DNA from: Exiguobacterium sp. Leaf196
Lineage (GTDB): Bacteria > Bacillota > Bacilli > Exiguobacteriales > Exiguobacteriaceae
Direction: 5' to 3'
Assembly (NCBI RefSeq): GCF_001423965.1
Contig: NZ_LMPV01000010.1
Span: 62,001 to 126,000, forward strand
Length of the DNA stretch: 64,000 bases
Shown: in pieces, positions 16,774 to 25,666 of the stretch
Layout: each line of letters starts with the position of its first letter
How positions within the stretch are numbered: position 1 is the first letter of the stretch
The notes under the pieces: model-generated
The model's input: only the letters and a program-made list of their open reading frames with translations
What the model was told of the DNA's origin: nothing
The model's database searches: none
Program-made: the position numbers and the translations under genes

Positions 16774-17751
16774 TTAGCGACTCCATCCGATCATCCGACG
16801 GTAGGAACTGAACGTCGGCCATGCGAGAATGACGATCGCGAGCCAGTACAGGAACTGGTTCTCGGATGAAATCAGACCAATGATTCCTGCGAGCAGGATC
16901 GTCGTGTAGATCGAGAACGTGATGATCAGTGCTGGATGTAGTTTCGGGAAAATGGTGAACCGACCGAGTCGTTCGTTCGCTCCGCGGATATATAGGCGGC
17001 TACCAAAGAAGAGTAAGGCAATCGTCAAAGCTAAACAGAACAAGACGGGATATGTTAGATTCAGATCGACATTACTTTCGAAAAAGAGTGCGAAGGGTGT
17101 CGTGATCGTCATCAGGAAACTTGTCGGCTTGTCTAACTCCTCGTAGGTCACGCCAAAACCGAGCAGGGCGACGGCGTAGATGCTGAAATACGTGAAGTAG
17201 TTCAAGAACAAGAAGAACGTGCCGAGCAACAGTTGTCCGATGATATCACCAGCGATTGTTCCGGCGAATAAGAAGATCGTCAAAATCGTCACATCAAATA
17301 GAAGGAAAAGACCAAAATCTTGGAAGAGTGACGACCACGTGACGTAATCAAACGGATTGATACCGCCGAACGCTTGCAACAACAACCAGCTGACGAAGAA
17401 GCCGATGATCGGAAACACGATCAGTGTTACGACGCCAATCGCCCATTTGATCCAGAACAACCAGACCTTCGGAAACGGTAACGCGTGCAAAATCAGGCTG
17501 CGACCACTCCCGCGCTCGGAACCGAGCATCAGGATCGCGAAGACAGCAATGAGAATCGCTGCGAATCCGGCGAAAAAGGGACTGACGAGTACGGTGTTGA
17601 GTAGAGCAGGTTGCTGAGACGCCTCGTATTTCTCGAACTCATTGATGACGGTATAACTGCCGAACCCATAGCTGAAGATCGCAAGCAGAATGAAACAAGC
17701 GAGCGGCCAGATGCCTTGTTTGATATGATAACGGATCAATTGCTTAACCAT
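16774..17751 (-). CDS. ABC transporter permease (YtrC/YtrD-like)
   Basis: Integral membrane partner of the upstream ATPase, 325 residues with about eight hydrophobic segments and few soluble stretches. It resembles the permeases of the B. subtilis ytrABCDEF operon, which is induced by some cell-wall antibiotics, but only one permease and no ytrE/F-like pair is present here. The ATG at 17751 follows GGAGGG; it overlaps the ATPase gene by 8 bases. Substrate unknown. Confidence 0.8.
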   Translation of the reverse strand: MVKQLIRYHIKQGIWPLACFILLAIFSYGFGSYTVINEFEKYEASQQPALLNTVLVSPFFAGFAAILIAVFAILMLGSERGSGRSLILHALPFPKVWLFWIKWAIGVVTLIVFPIIGFFVSWLLLQAFGGINPFDYVTWSSLFQDFGLFLLFDVTILTIFLFAGTIAGDIIGQLLLGTFFLFLNYFTYFSIYAVALLGFGVTYEELDKPTSFLMTITTPFALFFESNVDLNLTYPVLFCLALTIALLFFGSRLYIRGANERLGRFTIFPKLHPALIITFSIYTTILLAGIIGLISSENQFLYWLAIVILAWPTFSSYRRMIGWSR

Positions 17752-18610
17752 GTCGTTTCCCTCCAAATGTCCCTAAGAAGTAATCTTCCATCTGCACTGG
17801 CAAAGCATCTTTTAACAAGGGGTTCGTCGTTTCAAGATACTGCGCGCCTGCATCGGATAAGACGAGCAATGTCACGACCCGACCTGTTTGGGATAAGACG
17901 TGAAGATCAGCGTGTGATAATTCCGGAACGTCCTCATAGACGACTTGCCATTTCTGCATGCTGGCTTTGGCGTCGTCGAGTGCTTTGGGTTCACGGACGA
18001 GATGCTTTTCGATCGTCATGACACGGTCAGCGAGTGAATCAAGCTCTTCGAGTTGGTGTGAGGCGATCAAGACGGCAGTTTGGCGCTCCGCAAGTAACGA
18101 GACAAGCTGCTTTAAGTAATCTCGTTTGTTGATTCGATCGAGTCCGTCTGTTGGTTCATCCAGTAAGAGGACCGGAGCATTCGTCGCGAACGCAAGTTGA
18201 AGAAGGAACAACTGAGCTTGTCCTTTGGATAATGACGTCACGCGACGTCCGCGATCGAGGTTTGACGAACGACAATAGTTTTCGATGTACGTTTTCTCGA
18301 AGTTCGGATAGAACGCATTGTAGAAGTTGATCAGTTCGCCGAGTGTCATCTGGCGATAGACGGAAACAGAATCCGGAACGAGGAAAAGGTGCTCGCGTGT
18401 CTTCGGGACGTGGTGGATCGACTCGCCATTCCATTCAACTTTTCCGCGCGTTGGCTCAAGAGCACCGACAAGTGTTTTCAGTAATGTCGTTTTTCCGGCA
18501 CCATTACGCCCGATCAACGCAGTAATCGTTCCTGCTGGTAGAGTAAAGGATGCATTTTCATAAATCATGGTACGGTCAATTTGTTTCGTTAGATGAGAAA
18601 CGGTCAACAT
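17744..18610 (-). CDS. ytrB: ABC transporter ATP-binding protein (YtrB-like)
   Basis: A 288-residue cytoplasmic ATPase. Walker A GRNGAGKTT (residues ~33-41), signature LSKGQAQ (in place of LSGGQ), Walker B VLLLDEPTDGLD, and switch His in IASHQLEEL. After the ATPase core there is an ~80-residue C-terminal extension, as in YtrB/CcmA-type exporter ATPases. It overlaps ytrA by 7 bases and the permease by 8, so the three genes form one operon. Exporter or antibiotic-response function is inferred from family. Confidence 0.88.
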   Translation of the reverse strand: MLTVSHLTKQIDRTMIYENASFTLPAGTITALIGRNGAGKTTLLKTLVGALEPTRGKVEWNGESIHHVPKTREHLFLVPDSVSVYRQMTLGELINFYNAFYPNFEKTYIENYCRSSNLDRGRRVTSLSKGQAQLFLLQLAFATNAPVLLLDEPTDGLDRINKRDYLKQLVSLLAERQTAVLIASHQLEELDSLADRVMTIEKHLVREPKALDDAKASMQKWQVVYEDVPELSHADLHVLSQTGRVVTLLVLSDAGAQYLETTNPLLKDALPVQMEDYFLGTFGGKRHG

Positions 18611-18972
18611 GAGGAATCCTCCCTAATGTGTAAGATGAGTTGATAGAGTTCTTCGTTTGAAATGGAGAGTTCGTCGGCGACGGAACAAAGACGAATGAGT
18701 GGATCTTGAATGGCGGCTTTCTTGACTTCATGAAGTGGAATATCTGAGATGAAGGATCCTTTGCCGCGCATCGTGACGATGAAGTTGCGGCTCTCGAGTT
18801 CCTGATAGGCGCGGGAGACAGTGTTCGGATTGACAAGAAGTGTACCAGCAAGTTCACGGACGGATGGCATCTGTTCGCCAGAGCGGAGTAGACCACGGGC
18901 AATCGAGCGGATGATTTGAGCGACCAACTGTTCATAGATCGGTAACGGACTTTTCGGATCAACGGTGAACAT
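18604..18972 (-). CDS. ytrA: GntR family regulator, YtrA subfamily
   Basis: A 122-residue repressor: winged helix at residues ~10-75 (MPSVRELAGTLLVNPNTVSRAYQELE, then GKGSFIS) plus a short C-terminal dimerisation helix region, the hallmark of the YtrA subfamily, which lacks a large effector domain. AAGGAGGTG precedes the ATG. It heads the operon and its promoter carries a GTGTA-N13-TACAC palindrome, so autorepression is likely. Confidence 0.92.
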   Translation of the reverse strand: MFTVDPKSPLPIYEQLVAQIIRSIARGLLRSGEQMPSVRELAGTLLVNPNTVSRAYQELESRNFIVTMRGKGSFISDIPLHEVKKAAIQDPLIRLCSVADELSISNEELYQLILHIREDSSC

Positions 18973-18988
18973 TTCTTCACCTCCTTAA

Positions 18989-19011
18989 GTGTACTAATTC
19001 AATTAATACAC
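18989..19011. promoter_or_regulatory. YtrA-type operator
   Basis: GTGTA-N13-TACAC (18989-18993 and 19007-19011), and the inner AATT arms also pair, with one mismatch over the whole palindrome. It sits at the predicted transcription start. GTGTA..TACAC matches the known YtrA-family operator type. Confidence 0.85.
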
Positions 19012-19013
19012 CA

Positions 19014-19042
19014 ATTATAGGAATTTAAAACCCGTCTGTCAA
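19014..19042 (-). promoter_or_regulatory. Consensus sigma-A promoter of the ytr operon
   Basis: Minus strand: TTGACA (19037-19042), 17-base spacer, TATAAT (19014-19019). Both hexamers match the consensus fully, so strong repression by YtrA would be needed. Confidence 0.92.
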
Positions 19043-19085
19043 CGTTTCTTTTCAAGAAGACGATGACGCCATCGATCGCAATATT

Positions 19086-19094
19086 TGCTATACT
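19086..19094 (+). promoter_or_regulatory. Extended -10 promoter of prfA
   Basis: TGCTATACT at 19086-19094, with no good -35; ~35 bases before the prfA start. Confidence 0.55.
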
Positions 19095-19129
19095 GACGAC
19101 AGAAGAATCGCCAGGAAGGATGACCCGAG

Positions 19130-20188
19130 ATGTTGGATCGATTGAGTGCGTTAGAGGACCGTTATGAAAAACTGAATGATATGTTGGCTGATCCAGCCAT
19201 CATCAATGATACGAATCAATTGCGAGAGGTCTCAAAGGAGCAGTCACAACTTGCGCCGACCGTCGAGACGTACCGTGTCTATCGCGAGAAGATGGAAGCT
19301 TATCAAGAGGCACGTCAAATGTTGACGGATCCGGAGATGCGCGACCTTGCGAAGGAAGAAGTCGCGATGCTTGAGCCGGAGATCAAAGAGCTTGAAGCCA
19401 AGCTGAAAGCTTTATTATTACCGAAGGATCCGAATGACGATAAGAACGTCATCGTCGAGATTCGTGGTGCGGCAGGCGGAGACGAGGCAGCCTTATTTGC
19501 GGGTGACCTTTTCAAGATGTACTCGAAGTTTGCTGAGAAACAGAACTGGAAGATCGAAATCATCGACGCGAGCTATACGGAGCTTGGTGGTTATAAGGAA
19601 ATTATCTTTATCGTCAAAGGAACGGGTGCCTACTCGAAGTTAAAATACGAGAACGGAGCACATCGTGTCCAACGTGTTCCGTCAACGGAATCCGGCGGAC
19701 GGATCCATACATCGACCGCAACGGTCGCCGTGTTACCGGAAGCAGAAGACGTTGAAGTCGAAATCCACGATAAGGATGTCCGGGTTGATACGTTCACATC
19801 GAGTGGACCGGGCGGGCAGTCCGTCAATACGACACAGTCCGCTGTCCGTGTCACACACGTGCCGACGGGAATCGTCGCCAGTTGTCAGGACGAGAAGTCG
19901 CAGATCAAGAACAAGGAAAAAGCGATGAAGGTCTTGCGCGCACGTGTCTACGATAAGATTCAACGCGAGCAGCAGGCGGAGTATGATGAAAAACGGAAGT
20001 CGGCTGTCGGTACAGGTGACCGTTCAGAACGGATCCGGACGTATAATTTCGCACAAAACCGAGTGACGGACCACCGAATTGGTTTGACGATCCAGAAGCT
20101 CGACCGGATCCTCCAAGGAGAGATGGATGAGGTCATCGATACGCTCGTCATGGAGTATCAAGCACGGGCATCGGAGGCGGCAAACTGA
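19130..20188 (+). CDS. prfA: Peptide chain release factor 1
   Basis: Terminates translation at UAA and UAG codons; 352 residues, normal length. The catalytic GGQ motif is in [17 protein letters not shown], which is methylated by PrmC. The recognition domain precedes it ([16 protein letters not shown]). AGGAAGGA lies before the ATG at 19130. Its TGA overlaps the prmC start (TGATG), and the two products act together. Confidence 0.97.
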   Translation: MLDRLSALEDRYEKLNDMLADPAIINDTNQLREVSKEQSQLAPTVETYRVYREKMEAYQEARQMLTDPEMRDLAKEEVAMLEPEIKELEAKLKALLLPKDPNDDKNVIVEIRGAAGGDEAALFAGDLFKMYSKFAEKQNWKIEIIDASYTELGGYKEIIFIVKGTGAYSKLKYENGAHRVQRVPSTESGGRIHTSTATVAVLPEAEDVEVEIHDKDVRVDTFTSSGPGGQSVNTTQSAVRVTHVPTGIVASCQDEKSQIKNKEKAMKVLRARVYDKIQREQQAEYDEKRKSAVGTGDRSERIRTYNFAQNRVTDHRIGLTIQKLDRILQGEMDEVIDTLVMEYQARASEAAN

Positions 20189-21036
20189 TGCGGATCGCAA
20201 AACGTCTAAATGAAGCAAAAACGATGATGGAACAAGCAGGACGCGAGGGTTCGAGTGCCGAATGGTTACTCATGCACGTCTTAGAAGTCGACCGGACGGG
20301 ACTCCTCGTCCGTCTGTCAGATGAATTGACGCCGGAGCAGGATTTACGATTCAGTGAATACTTGCTCGCCCATGTTCACGGTGTGCCCGTGCAACATTTA
20401 ATCGGCTATCAGCCGTTTTATGGACGGAACTTCAGCGTCACACCAGATGTTTTGATTCCGCGACCAGAAACGGAAGAGTTGATCGTCTTCGTGACGGAGC
20501 GCCTCGAACGTGAGTCGTTCACCGCGGGACAGATCGTCGACATCGGAACTGGTAGTGGGGCGATCGGAATCACACTCGCGCTCGAACTCGAGCAACCGGT
20601 CACGACCGTCGATATTTCACCAGCCGCGATTGCGGTCGCGAAGCAGAATCAAGCGACGCTTGGTGGGGACGTGACGTTTCTCGAAGGGGATCTACTGGCA
20701 CCACTTGCGGACGATTCCGTGCGGGTGCTCGTCTCGAACCCTCCTTATATTGAGGAAGAAGAATTGCTCAGTGAGGTCGTATTCGACCATGAACCGCATC
20801 TCGCTCTGTTTGGTGGAAAAGACGGTCTCGTCTTTTACCGACGTCTCGTCGAGGAGAGCGGACGGGTTCTACGCGACGATTTCCGACTGATTGCGTTTGA
20901 AATTGGACACAATCAAGGACCAGAAGTGCAAATGATGTTAAAAGAACGTTATCCAAGTGCGGAAACGGGTATTTTAAAAGATATAAACGGTAAAGACCGT
21001 ATCGTGTATGCGGAACGAAAGGATTGTACAGCGTGA
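20188..21036 (+). CDS. prmC: Peptide chain release factor N5-glutamine methyltransferase
   Basis: Methylates the glutamine of the GGQ motif in release factors using S-adenosylmethionine; 282 residues. An N-terminal helical domain is followed by a Rossmann methyltransferase: SAM loop IVDIGTGSGAIGITLAL and active-site SNPPYIEEEEL. The start overlaps prfA. Its TGA overlaps the GTG of the next gene. In B. subtilis spoIIR follows prmC; it is missing here. Confidence 0.96.
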   Translation: MRIAKRLNEAKTMMEQAGREGSSAEWLLMHVLEVDRTGLLVRLSDELTPEQDLRFSEYLLAHVHGVPVQHLIGYQPFYGRNFSVTPDVLIPRPETEELIVFVTERLERESFTAGQIVDIGTGSGAIGITLALELEQPVTTVDISPAAIAVAKQNQATLGGDVTFLEGDLLAPLADDSVRVLVSNPPYIEEEELLSEVVFDHEPHLALFGGKDGLVFYRRLVEESGRVLRDDFRLIAFEIGHNQGPEVQMMLKERYPSAETGILKDINGKDRIVYAERKDCTA

Positions 21037-22031
21037 AGACGGAAATGATTGATTTACAGACAATGGATGAAGCAGTTCGGTTATTGCAGGAAGGAGAGGT
21101 CGTAGCGATGCCGACCGAGACCGTCTATGGTCTCGCAGGGGACGCAACGAACGAAGCGGCTGTTCGGCGAATCTTCGCCGCGAAGGGTCGACCTTCCGAC
21201 AATCCGCTGATTGTCCATGTCGCATCCGTAGAACAGGCACATCAGTTCGTCACGCACATTCCCGATGTTGCAACACGTTTGATGGAGGCGTTTTGGCCAG
21301 GAGCCTTGACGATCATCCTCGAATCGAACGGCACCGCATCCACACTCGTCACAGCAGGACTAGATACGATCGGATTACGGATGCCAGATCATCCGCTCGC
21401 GCTTCAATTGATTGAAGCGACAGGGCTGGGTCTCGCAGCACCGAGTGCCAACCGTTCTGGAAAACCTTCACCGACGTCATCTGCGCATGTCGCACATGAC
21501 CTCTCGGGACGCATCGCTGCGATCGTCGATGGAGGGGAGACGGGCATCGGGGTCGAATCGACTGTCATCGATTGTACGATGACGCCACCGGCGATTTTAC
21601 GACCGGGTGGCGTGACACGCGAACAAGTCGAGGCAATCATCGGTCCTGTCACACTCGATCCTGCCTTATCGATGAAAGATGTTACACCGAAGGCACCCGG
21701 GATGAAATATACCCATTATGCGCCGGAAGCGACACTGTCCGTCGTCGAAGGGGATCTTTCATTCTTACAGCAACTCATCGATGATGCACGACAAACCGGA
21801 CACAAGACGGGCGTTCTCCTGTTCGATGGAGAGGATGTCGACGCAGATGTTCGCTGCTCCCTTGGTAATTCGATGGAGACGGCGGCACAACGTCTTTACG
21901 ATTGTTTACGGCGATTTGATCAGACGACGGTGGATCAGATTTTTGTACGAGACCTATCAGAAGAAGGGGTGGGGCTTGCGGTCCGCAACCGCCTCCATAA
22001 AGCAGCAGGTGGTCGGGTCATTCGCCCTTGA
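21033..22031 (+). CDS. ywlC: L-threonylcarbamoyladenylate synthase (Sua5/YwlC type)
   Basis: Makes threonylcarbamoyl-AMP for the universal t6A37 tRNA modification; 332 residues. The YrdC-like catalytic domain (residues ~15-205) has PTETVYGLAGDATN, KGRPSDNPLIVHV and SANRSGKPSPTS; the additional C-terminal Sua5 domain (~225-330) distinguishes it from the short TsaC form. GTG at 21033 is taken as start: it forms GTGA with the prmC stop and has AAAGGA upstream. A TTG at 21024 and ATG at 21045 are alternatives. Confidence 0.94.
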   Translation: MKTEMIDLQTMDEAVRLLQEGEVVAMPTETVYGLAGDATNEAAVRRIFAAKGRPSDNPLIVHVASVEQAHQFVTHIPDVATRLMEAFWPGALTIILESNGTASTLVTAGLDTIGLRMPDHPLALQLIEATGLGLAAPSANRSGKPSPTSSAHVAHDLSGRIAAIVDGGETGIGVESTVIDCTMTPPAILRPGGVTREQVEAIIGPVTLDPALSMKDVTPKAPGMKYTHYAPEATLSVVEGDLSFLQQLIDDARQTGHKTGVLLFDGEDVDADVRCSLGNSMETAAQRLYDCLRRFDQTTVDQIFVRDLSEEGVGLAVRNRLHKAAGGRVIRP

Positions 22032-22048
22032 AGAAGGAGGATACGGAG

Positions 22049-22564
22049 ATGAGCACACGTCGCGTTTTATTCATCTGTACAGGAAATACATGCCGTAGCC
22101 CGATGGCGATGGCGTTACTACGCTCGAAAGTCGCTGATCAGGAATTCGATGTCCGTTCAGCAGGACTACGTTCGATGCAAGGATTCGATGCGTCCGAGAA
22201 CGCACTACAAGTGTTACGCGAACGCGGCATCGAACTCGAGCACTATACGCAAGTCTTTGATGATGTACTCGGACGCTGGTCTGACATCATCTTGACGATG
22301 ACGCGTCAGCACAAGCAGGAAGTCGGTGAACGCTATCCGGAACTGAAGGAACGGACGTTCACCTTGTACGAATATGTGACTGGGCTTGAACGGGATATCA
22401 ACGATCCGTACGGCGGATCGATGAACGTCTATCGCCAAGTACGTAATGAACTAGAACCCCTCGTCAATCGTCTTGTGTTAAAATTAACGCAGAACGGAAA
22501 CGGAAGAAAAACTCCGGACACACGGAAGCTTCCGAAAAAACAACCTAAACAAACGGGGGAATAG
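22049..22564 (+). CDS. ywlE: Low-molecular-weight protein phosphatase, YwlE-type (protein-arginine phosphatase)
   Basis: A 171-residue LMW-PTP-fold phosphatase. The P-loop CTGNTCRSPMA gives nucleophile Cys10 and Arg16; Thr14 matches the YwlE threonine that selects phosphoarginine over phosphotyrosine. The acid Asp lies in NDPYGGS. Synteny with ywlC-ywlE-rpiB-ywlG supports YwlE, which reverses McsB arginine phosphorylation and so affects Clp proteolysis and stress response. The ~20-residue basic C-terminal tail (from ~152) is longer than usual. AAGGAGG precedes the ATG at 22049. Confidence 0.9.
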   Translation: MSTRRVLFICTGNTCRSPMAMALLRSKVADQEFDVRSAGLRSMQGFDASENALQVLRERGIELEHYTQVFDDVLGRWSDIILTMTRQHKQEVGERYPELKERTFTLYEYVTGLERDINDPYGGSMNVYRQVRNELEPLVNRLVLKLTQNGNGRKTPDTRKLPKKQPKQTGE

Positions 22565-22569
22565 TAAAG

Positions 22570-23010
22570 ATGAAAGTAGCAATCGGCGCGGATCATGGCG
22601 GTTTTAAGTTAAAGGCAGAAATCAACGATCTCTTGCAAGAGCTCGGCATCGACTATACGGACTTCGGTACGCATTCGTCCGACTCGATCGATTATCCGGA
22701 TGTCGCGATTCCAGTCGCGGAGGCCGTAGCGAACGGAGAATTTGACCGTGGCATCTTGATTTGTGGCACAGGCATTGGGATCGGTATCGCAGCGAACAAG
22801 GTCAAGGGCATCCGAGCAGCGCTCGTCCATGATACGTTCAGTGCGAAAGCGACGCGGCAGCACAACAACTCGAACATCTTGACGATGGGCGAACGCGTTA
22901 TCGGTCCAGGACTGGCTCGTGAGATCGCACAGCTTTGGCTTGAGACGGAATTCGAAGGTGGACGTCATGAGAACCGCGTTTGCAAAATCTCGGATTATGA
23001 GGTGAAGTAA
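22570..23010 (+). CDS. rpiB: Ribose 5-phosphate isomerase B
   Basis: Interconverts ribose 5-phosphate and ribulose 5-phosphate (LacA/RpiB family), 146 residues. Motifs: GADHGGFKLK, GTHSSDSIDYPDVA and GILICGTGIGIGIAANKV with the catalytic Cys. It lies 5 bases after ywlE and its TAA overlaps the next ATG. A LacA-type galactose 6-phosphate role is possible but the synteny matches ywlF. Confidence 0.94.
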   Translation: MKVAIGADHGGFKLKAEINDLLQELGIDYTDFGTHSSDSIDYPDVAIPVAEAVANGEFDRGILICGTGIGIGIAANKVKGIRAALVHDTFSAKATRQHNNSNILTMGERVIGPGLAREIAQLWLETEFEGGRHENRVCKISDYEVK

Positions 23011-23549
23011 TGGACGTGACACGCATCCAGCACGATTTAGAAGAAACACTGAACGCTCTGGATGAACGATTTTCCTTAAAAGGAAAATTGCTCGTGATCG
23101 GCTGTTCGACGAGTGAAGTGATTGGCAAACAAATCGGCAAGGCAGGTTCACCAGAAGTGGCGGACGCCTTGTTCGATGTCTTCGATGCCTTTCGTCGATC
23201 GCATCAAGTCGATCTCGCCTTCCAAGGCTGTGAGCATATCAACCGAGCGCTGACACTTGAGCGGCAAACGGCCGAACGTCTCGGGCTTGATCCGGTGACG
23301 GTCGTTCCCGTTCCAGAAGCGGGTGGATCGATGGCGAGTGCTGCGTACCAGCGCTTCTCGGCACCTGTCGTCGTCGAAGCGATTCAGGCTGATGCCGGAA
23401 TCGATATCGGTGATACATTCATCGGGATGCACTTGAAAGCTGTTGCGATTCCAGTGCGCTTGCCGCATAAGGAAATCGGTGAGGCACACGTGACGGCAGC
23501 CGTGACACGACCAAAATTAATCGGTGGGGCACGTGCTAAATACGAATAA
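23010..23549 (+). CDS. ywlG: UPF0340 / DUF436 family protein YwlG
   Basis: Conserved 179-residue cytoplasmic protein (TIGR01440 type) always found near glyA in Bacillales. Recognisable blocks: LLVIGCSTSEVIGKQIGKAGS, FQGCEHINRALTLER and VVPVPEAGGSMASAAY. The biochemical role is unknown. Start overlaps the rpiB stop (TAATG), so it is coupled to rpiB; a strong terminator follows. Confidence 0.93.
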   Translation: MDVTRIQHDLEETLNALDERFSLKGKLLVIGCSTSEVIGKQIGKAGSPEVADALFDVFDAFRRSHQVDLAFQGCEHINRALTLERQTAERLGLDPVTVVPVPEAGGSMASAAYQRFSAPVVVEAIQADAGIDIGDTFIGMHLKAVAIPVRLPHKEIGEAHVTAAVTRPKLIGGARAKYE

Positions 23550-23554
23550 TTCAT

Positions 23555-23584
23555 GCAAGGGGTTGCGCACCCCTTGCTTTTTTG
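23555..23584 (+). terminator. Terminator after ywlG
   Basis: GCAAGGGGT/ACCCCTTGC stem (23555-23563, 23569-23577) followed by a T tract; ends the prfA-ywlG unit. Confidence 0.95.
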
Positions 23585-23660
23585 ATGTTGTTTTGGGGGA
23601 TGCCGGGAAGGAAACATTCGTGTTAAGATAGGTTTATCGAAATGAAATGGGGGAATTCAG

Positions 23661-24920
23661 ATGGAACAAACACCGCTTACGTATCTGAAACAACAAGATG
23701 AGGCACTCTTTTCGGCAATGCGCCAGGAACTAGGTCGTCAACGGGATAACATCGAATTGATCGCATCCGAGAACTTCGTCTCGCAAGCTGTCATGGAAGC
23801 ACAAGGCAGCGTCTTAACGAACAAGTACGCAGAAGGTTACCCAGGTCGTCGTTATTATGGTGGCTGTGAGTATGTCGATCTCGCTGAGAATCTCGCACGC
23901 GACCGCGCGAAGGAAATCTTCGGGGCAGAGCACGCGAACGTGCAGCCGCACTCCGGTGCACAAGCGAACATGGCGGTCTACTTCACGATTCTCGAACAGG
24001 GCGATACGGTCCTCGGGATGAACCTATCGCACGGTGGCCATCTGACGCACGGTAGTCCCGTCAATTTCTCCGGTGTCCAGTACAACTTCGTGGAATACGG
24101 TGTCGATCAAGAGACAGAGATGATTGATTACGACGTCGTCGCGAAATTAGCAGAAGAGCACAAACCAAAATTAATCGTAGCGGGCGCATCGGCGTATCCG
24201 CGCGTCATCGACTTCAAGCGGTTCCGTGAAATCGCAGACAGCGTCGGTGCTTACTTGATGGTCGACATGGCACACATCGCTGGACTCGTCGCAGCAGGTC
24301 AGCATCCGAACCCAGTCGAGCATGCACACTTCGTCACGACGACGACGCATAAGACGTTGCGTGGTCCACGTGGTGGGATGATTCTCTGTAAAGAAGAGCA
24401 TGCGAAAGCGATTGATAAAGCAATCTTCCCAGGGATCCAAGGTGGTCCACTCATGCATGTCATCGCCGCGAAAGCTGTTGCATTTGGTGAAGCCCTTGCA
24501 CCAGAGTTCAAGGACTACATCGGTCAAGTCGTCACGAACGCCAAAGTACTCGGTGAGGAATTGACGAATCGTGGACTCCGGATCGTTTCAGGCGGAACAG
24601 ACAATCACTTGCTCCTCGTTGACTTGCAACCACTCGGTATCACAGGTAAACTCGCCGAGCATGCGCTTGACGAAGCTGGCATTACGGTCAACAAGAACAC
24701 GATTCCGTTCGACCCAGCGAGCCCGTTCGTCACGAGCGGTATCCGGATCGGAACGGCAGCGATGACATCTCGCGGATTCAAGGAAGCTGAGATGAAAGAA
24801 ATCGCAGAGTTGATCGAACTCGTCTTGAACCACCCAGAAGAAGCAGACGTTCTCGCACAAGCACGTGAGCGTGTCGTTACTTTGACAGGTCGTTTCCCAC
24901 TCTACCCAGAGCGCGGATGA
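23661..24920 (+). CDS. glyA: Serine hydroxymethyltransferase
   Basis: PLP enzyme converting serine and tetrahydrofolate to glycine and methylene-THF; 419 residues, full length. Schiff-base lysine is Lys231 in [24 protein letters not shown] and [15 protein letters not shown] are further signatures. Own transcription unit: TGTTAAGAT (extended -10, ~23621-23629) upstream and terminator downstream. The ribosome site GGGGGAA is less consensus than its neighbours. Confidence 0.97.
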   Translation: MEQTPLTYLKQQDEALFSAMRQELGRQRDNIELIASENFVSQAVMEAQGSVLTNKYAEGYPGRRYYGGCEYVDLAENLARDRAKEIFGAEHANVQPHSGAQANMAVYFTILEQGDTVLGMNLSHGGHLTHGSPVNFSGVQYNFVEYGVDQETEMIDYDVVAKLAEEHKPKLIVAGASAYPRVIDFKRFREIADSVGAYLMVDMAHIAGLVAAGQHPNPVEHAHFVTTTTHKTLRGPRGGMILCKEEHAKAIDKAIFPGIQGGPLMHVIAAKAVAFGEALAPEFKDYIGQVVTNAKVLGEELTNRGLRIVSGGTDNHLLLVDLQPLGITGKLAEHALDEAGITVNKNTIPFDPASPFVTSGIRIGTAAMTSRGFKEAEMKEIAELIELVLNHPEEADVLAQARERVVTLTGRFPLYPERG

Positions 24921-24925
24921 TCGTC

Positions 24926-24972
24926 ATCCCCTTCATCCTTTTCATTTTGAGAAGGGGGAAGGGGATTTTTTT
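24926..24972 (+). terminator. Terminator of glyA
   Basis: ATCCCCTTC (24926-24934) / GAAGGGGAT (24958-24966), then seven T residues. Confidence 0.93.
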
Positions 24973-24997
24973 GTTTGTCTAAAAAAGGAGGAGTACG

Positions 24998-25666
24998 ATG
25001 TATATTCTAGTCGCAGAAGATGATCCCCATATCCAAGCCCTTGTCGTGTCAACGTTACAAGCCGACGGGCATTCCATCCGAGCGACAGCAGACGGAAACG
25101 AAGCGCTTGCTTGGATCGAGAAGATGACGTTCGAAGCAGCCGTACTTGATGTCCTGCTCCCCGGACAGACCGGTCTCGTCTTATGCGAGCGATTACGGCA
25201 ACACGGGGACATCCCGATCTTGATGCTGACGGCACTCGGGGAGCTGACAGATAAACGGGACGGTTTCGCAGCAGGTGCCGATGATTACATCACAAAACCG
25301 TTTGATCCGGAAGAGTTAGTATTTCGCCTCCACGCTGTGGCTCGGCGCTATCAAAAAGCGGCGCAACCTGTTTTGCATCTTGGAAATGTCACGATCGATA
25401 AACGTAGTCAGCTCGTGACGATTCAGTCGACCGAGTGGACACTCCCGCGACGTGAATTCGAATTGTTGCATCAGTTGGCGAGTTTCCCGGGACGGGTTTT
25501 CAGCCGCGAGGAGTTGATCGAACACGTTTGGGGACTCGATTTCATGGGGGATGACCGGACGATTGATGTTCACATCAAACGCCTCCGTGGACGCTTAAAG
25601 GAGACGAATCAGGTGAAGATTGAGACGGTCCGCGGACTCGGGTACCGATTGGAGGTCGACGCATGA
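24998..25666 (+). CDS. hssR: Heme-responsive response regulator HssR (OmpR family)
   Basis: A 222-residue regulator: receiver domain (1-115) with acidic pocket EDD and phospho-acceptor Asp51 (VLDVLLPG), then an OmpR winged helix (~125-220: TLPRREFELLHQLAS, DDRTIDVHIKRLRGRLK, IETVRGLGYRLE). The C-terminal half closely resembles staphylococcal HssR as I recall it. Identification as HssR rests on the downstream hrtBA genes and on a GTTCATRTT direct repeat at 27026-27045. AAGGAGGAG precedes the ATG. Its stop overlaps hssS. Confidence 0.88.
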   Translation: MYILVAEDDPHIQALVVSTLQADGHSIRATADGNEALAWIEKMTFEAAVLDVLLPGQTGLVLCERLRQHGDIPILMLTALGELTDKRDGFAAGADDYITKPFDPEELVFRLHAVARRYQKAAQPVLHLGNVTIDKRSQLVTIQSTEWTLPRREFELLHQLASFPGRVFSREELIEHVWGLDFMGDDRTIDVHIKRLRGRLKETNQVKIETVRGLGYRLEVDA

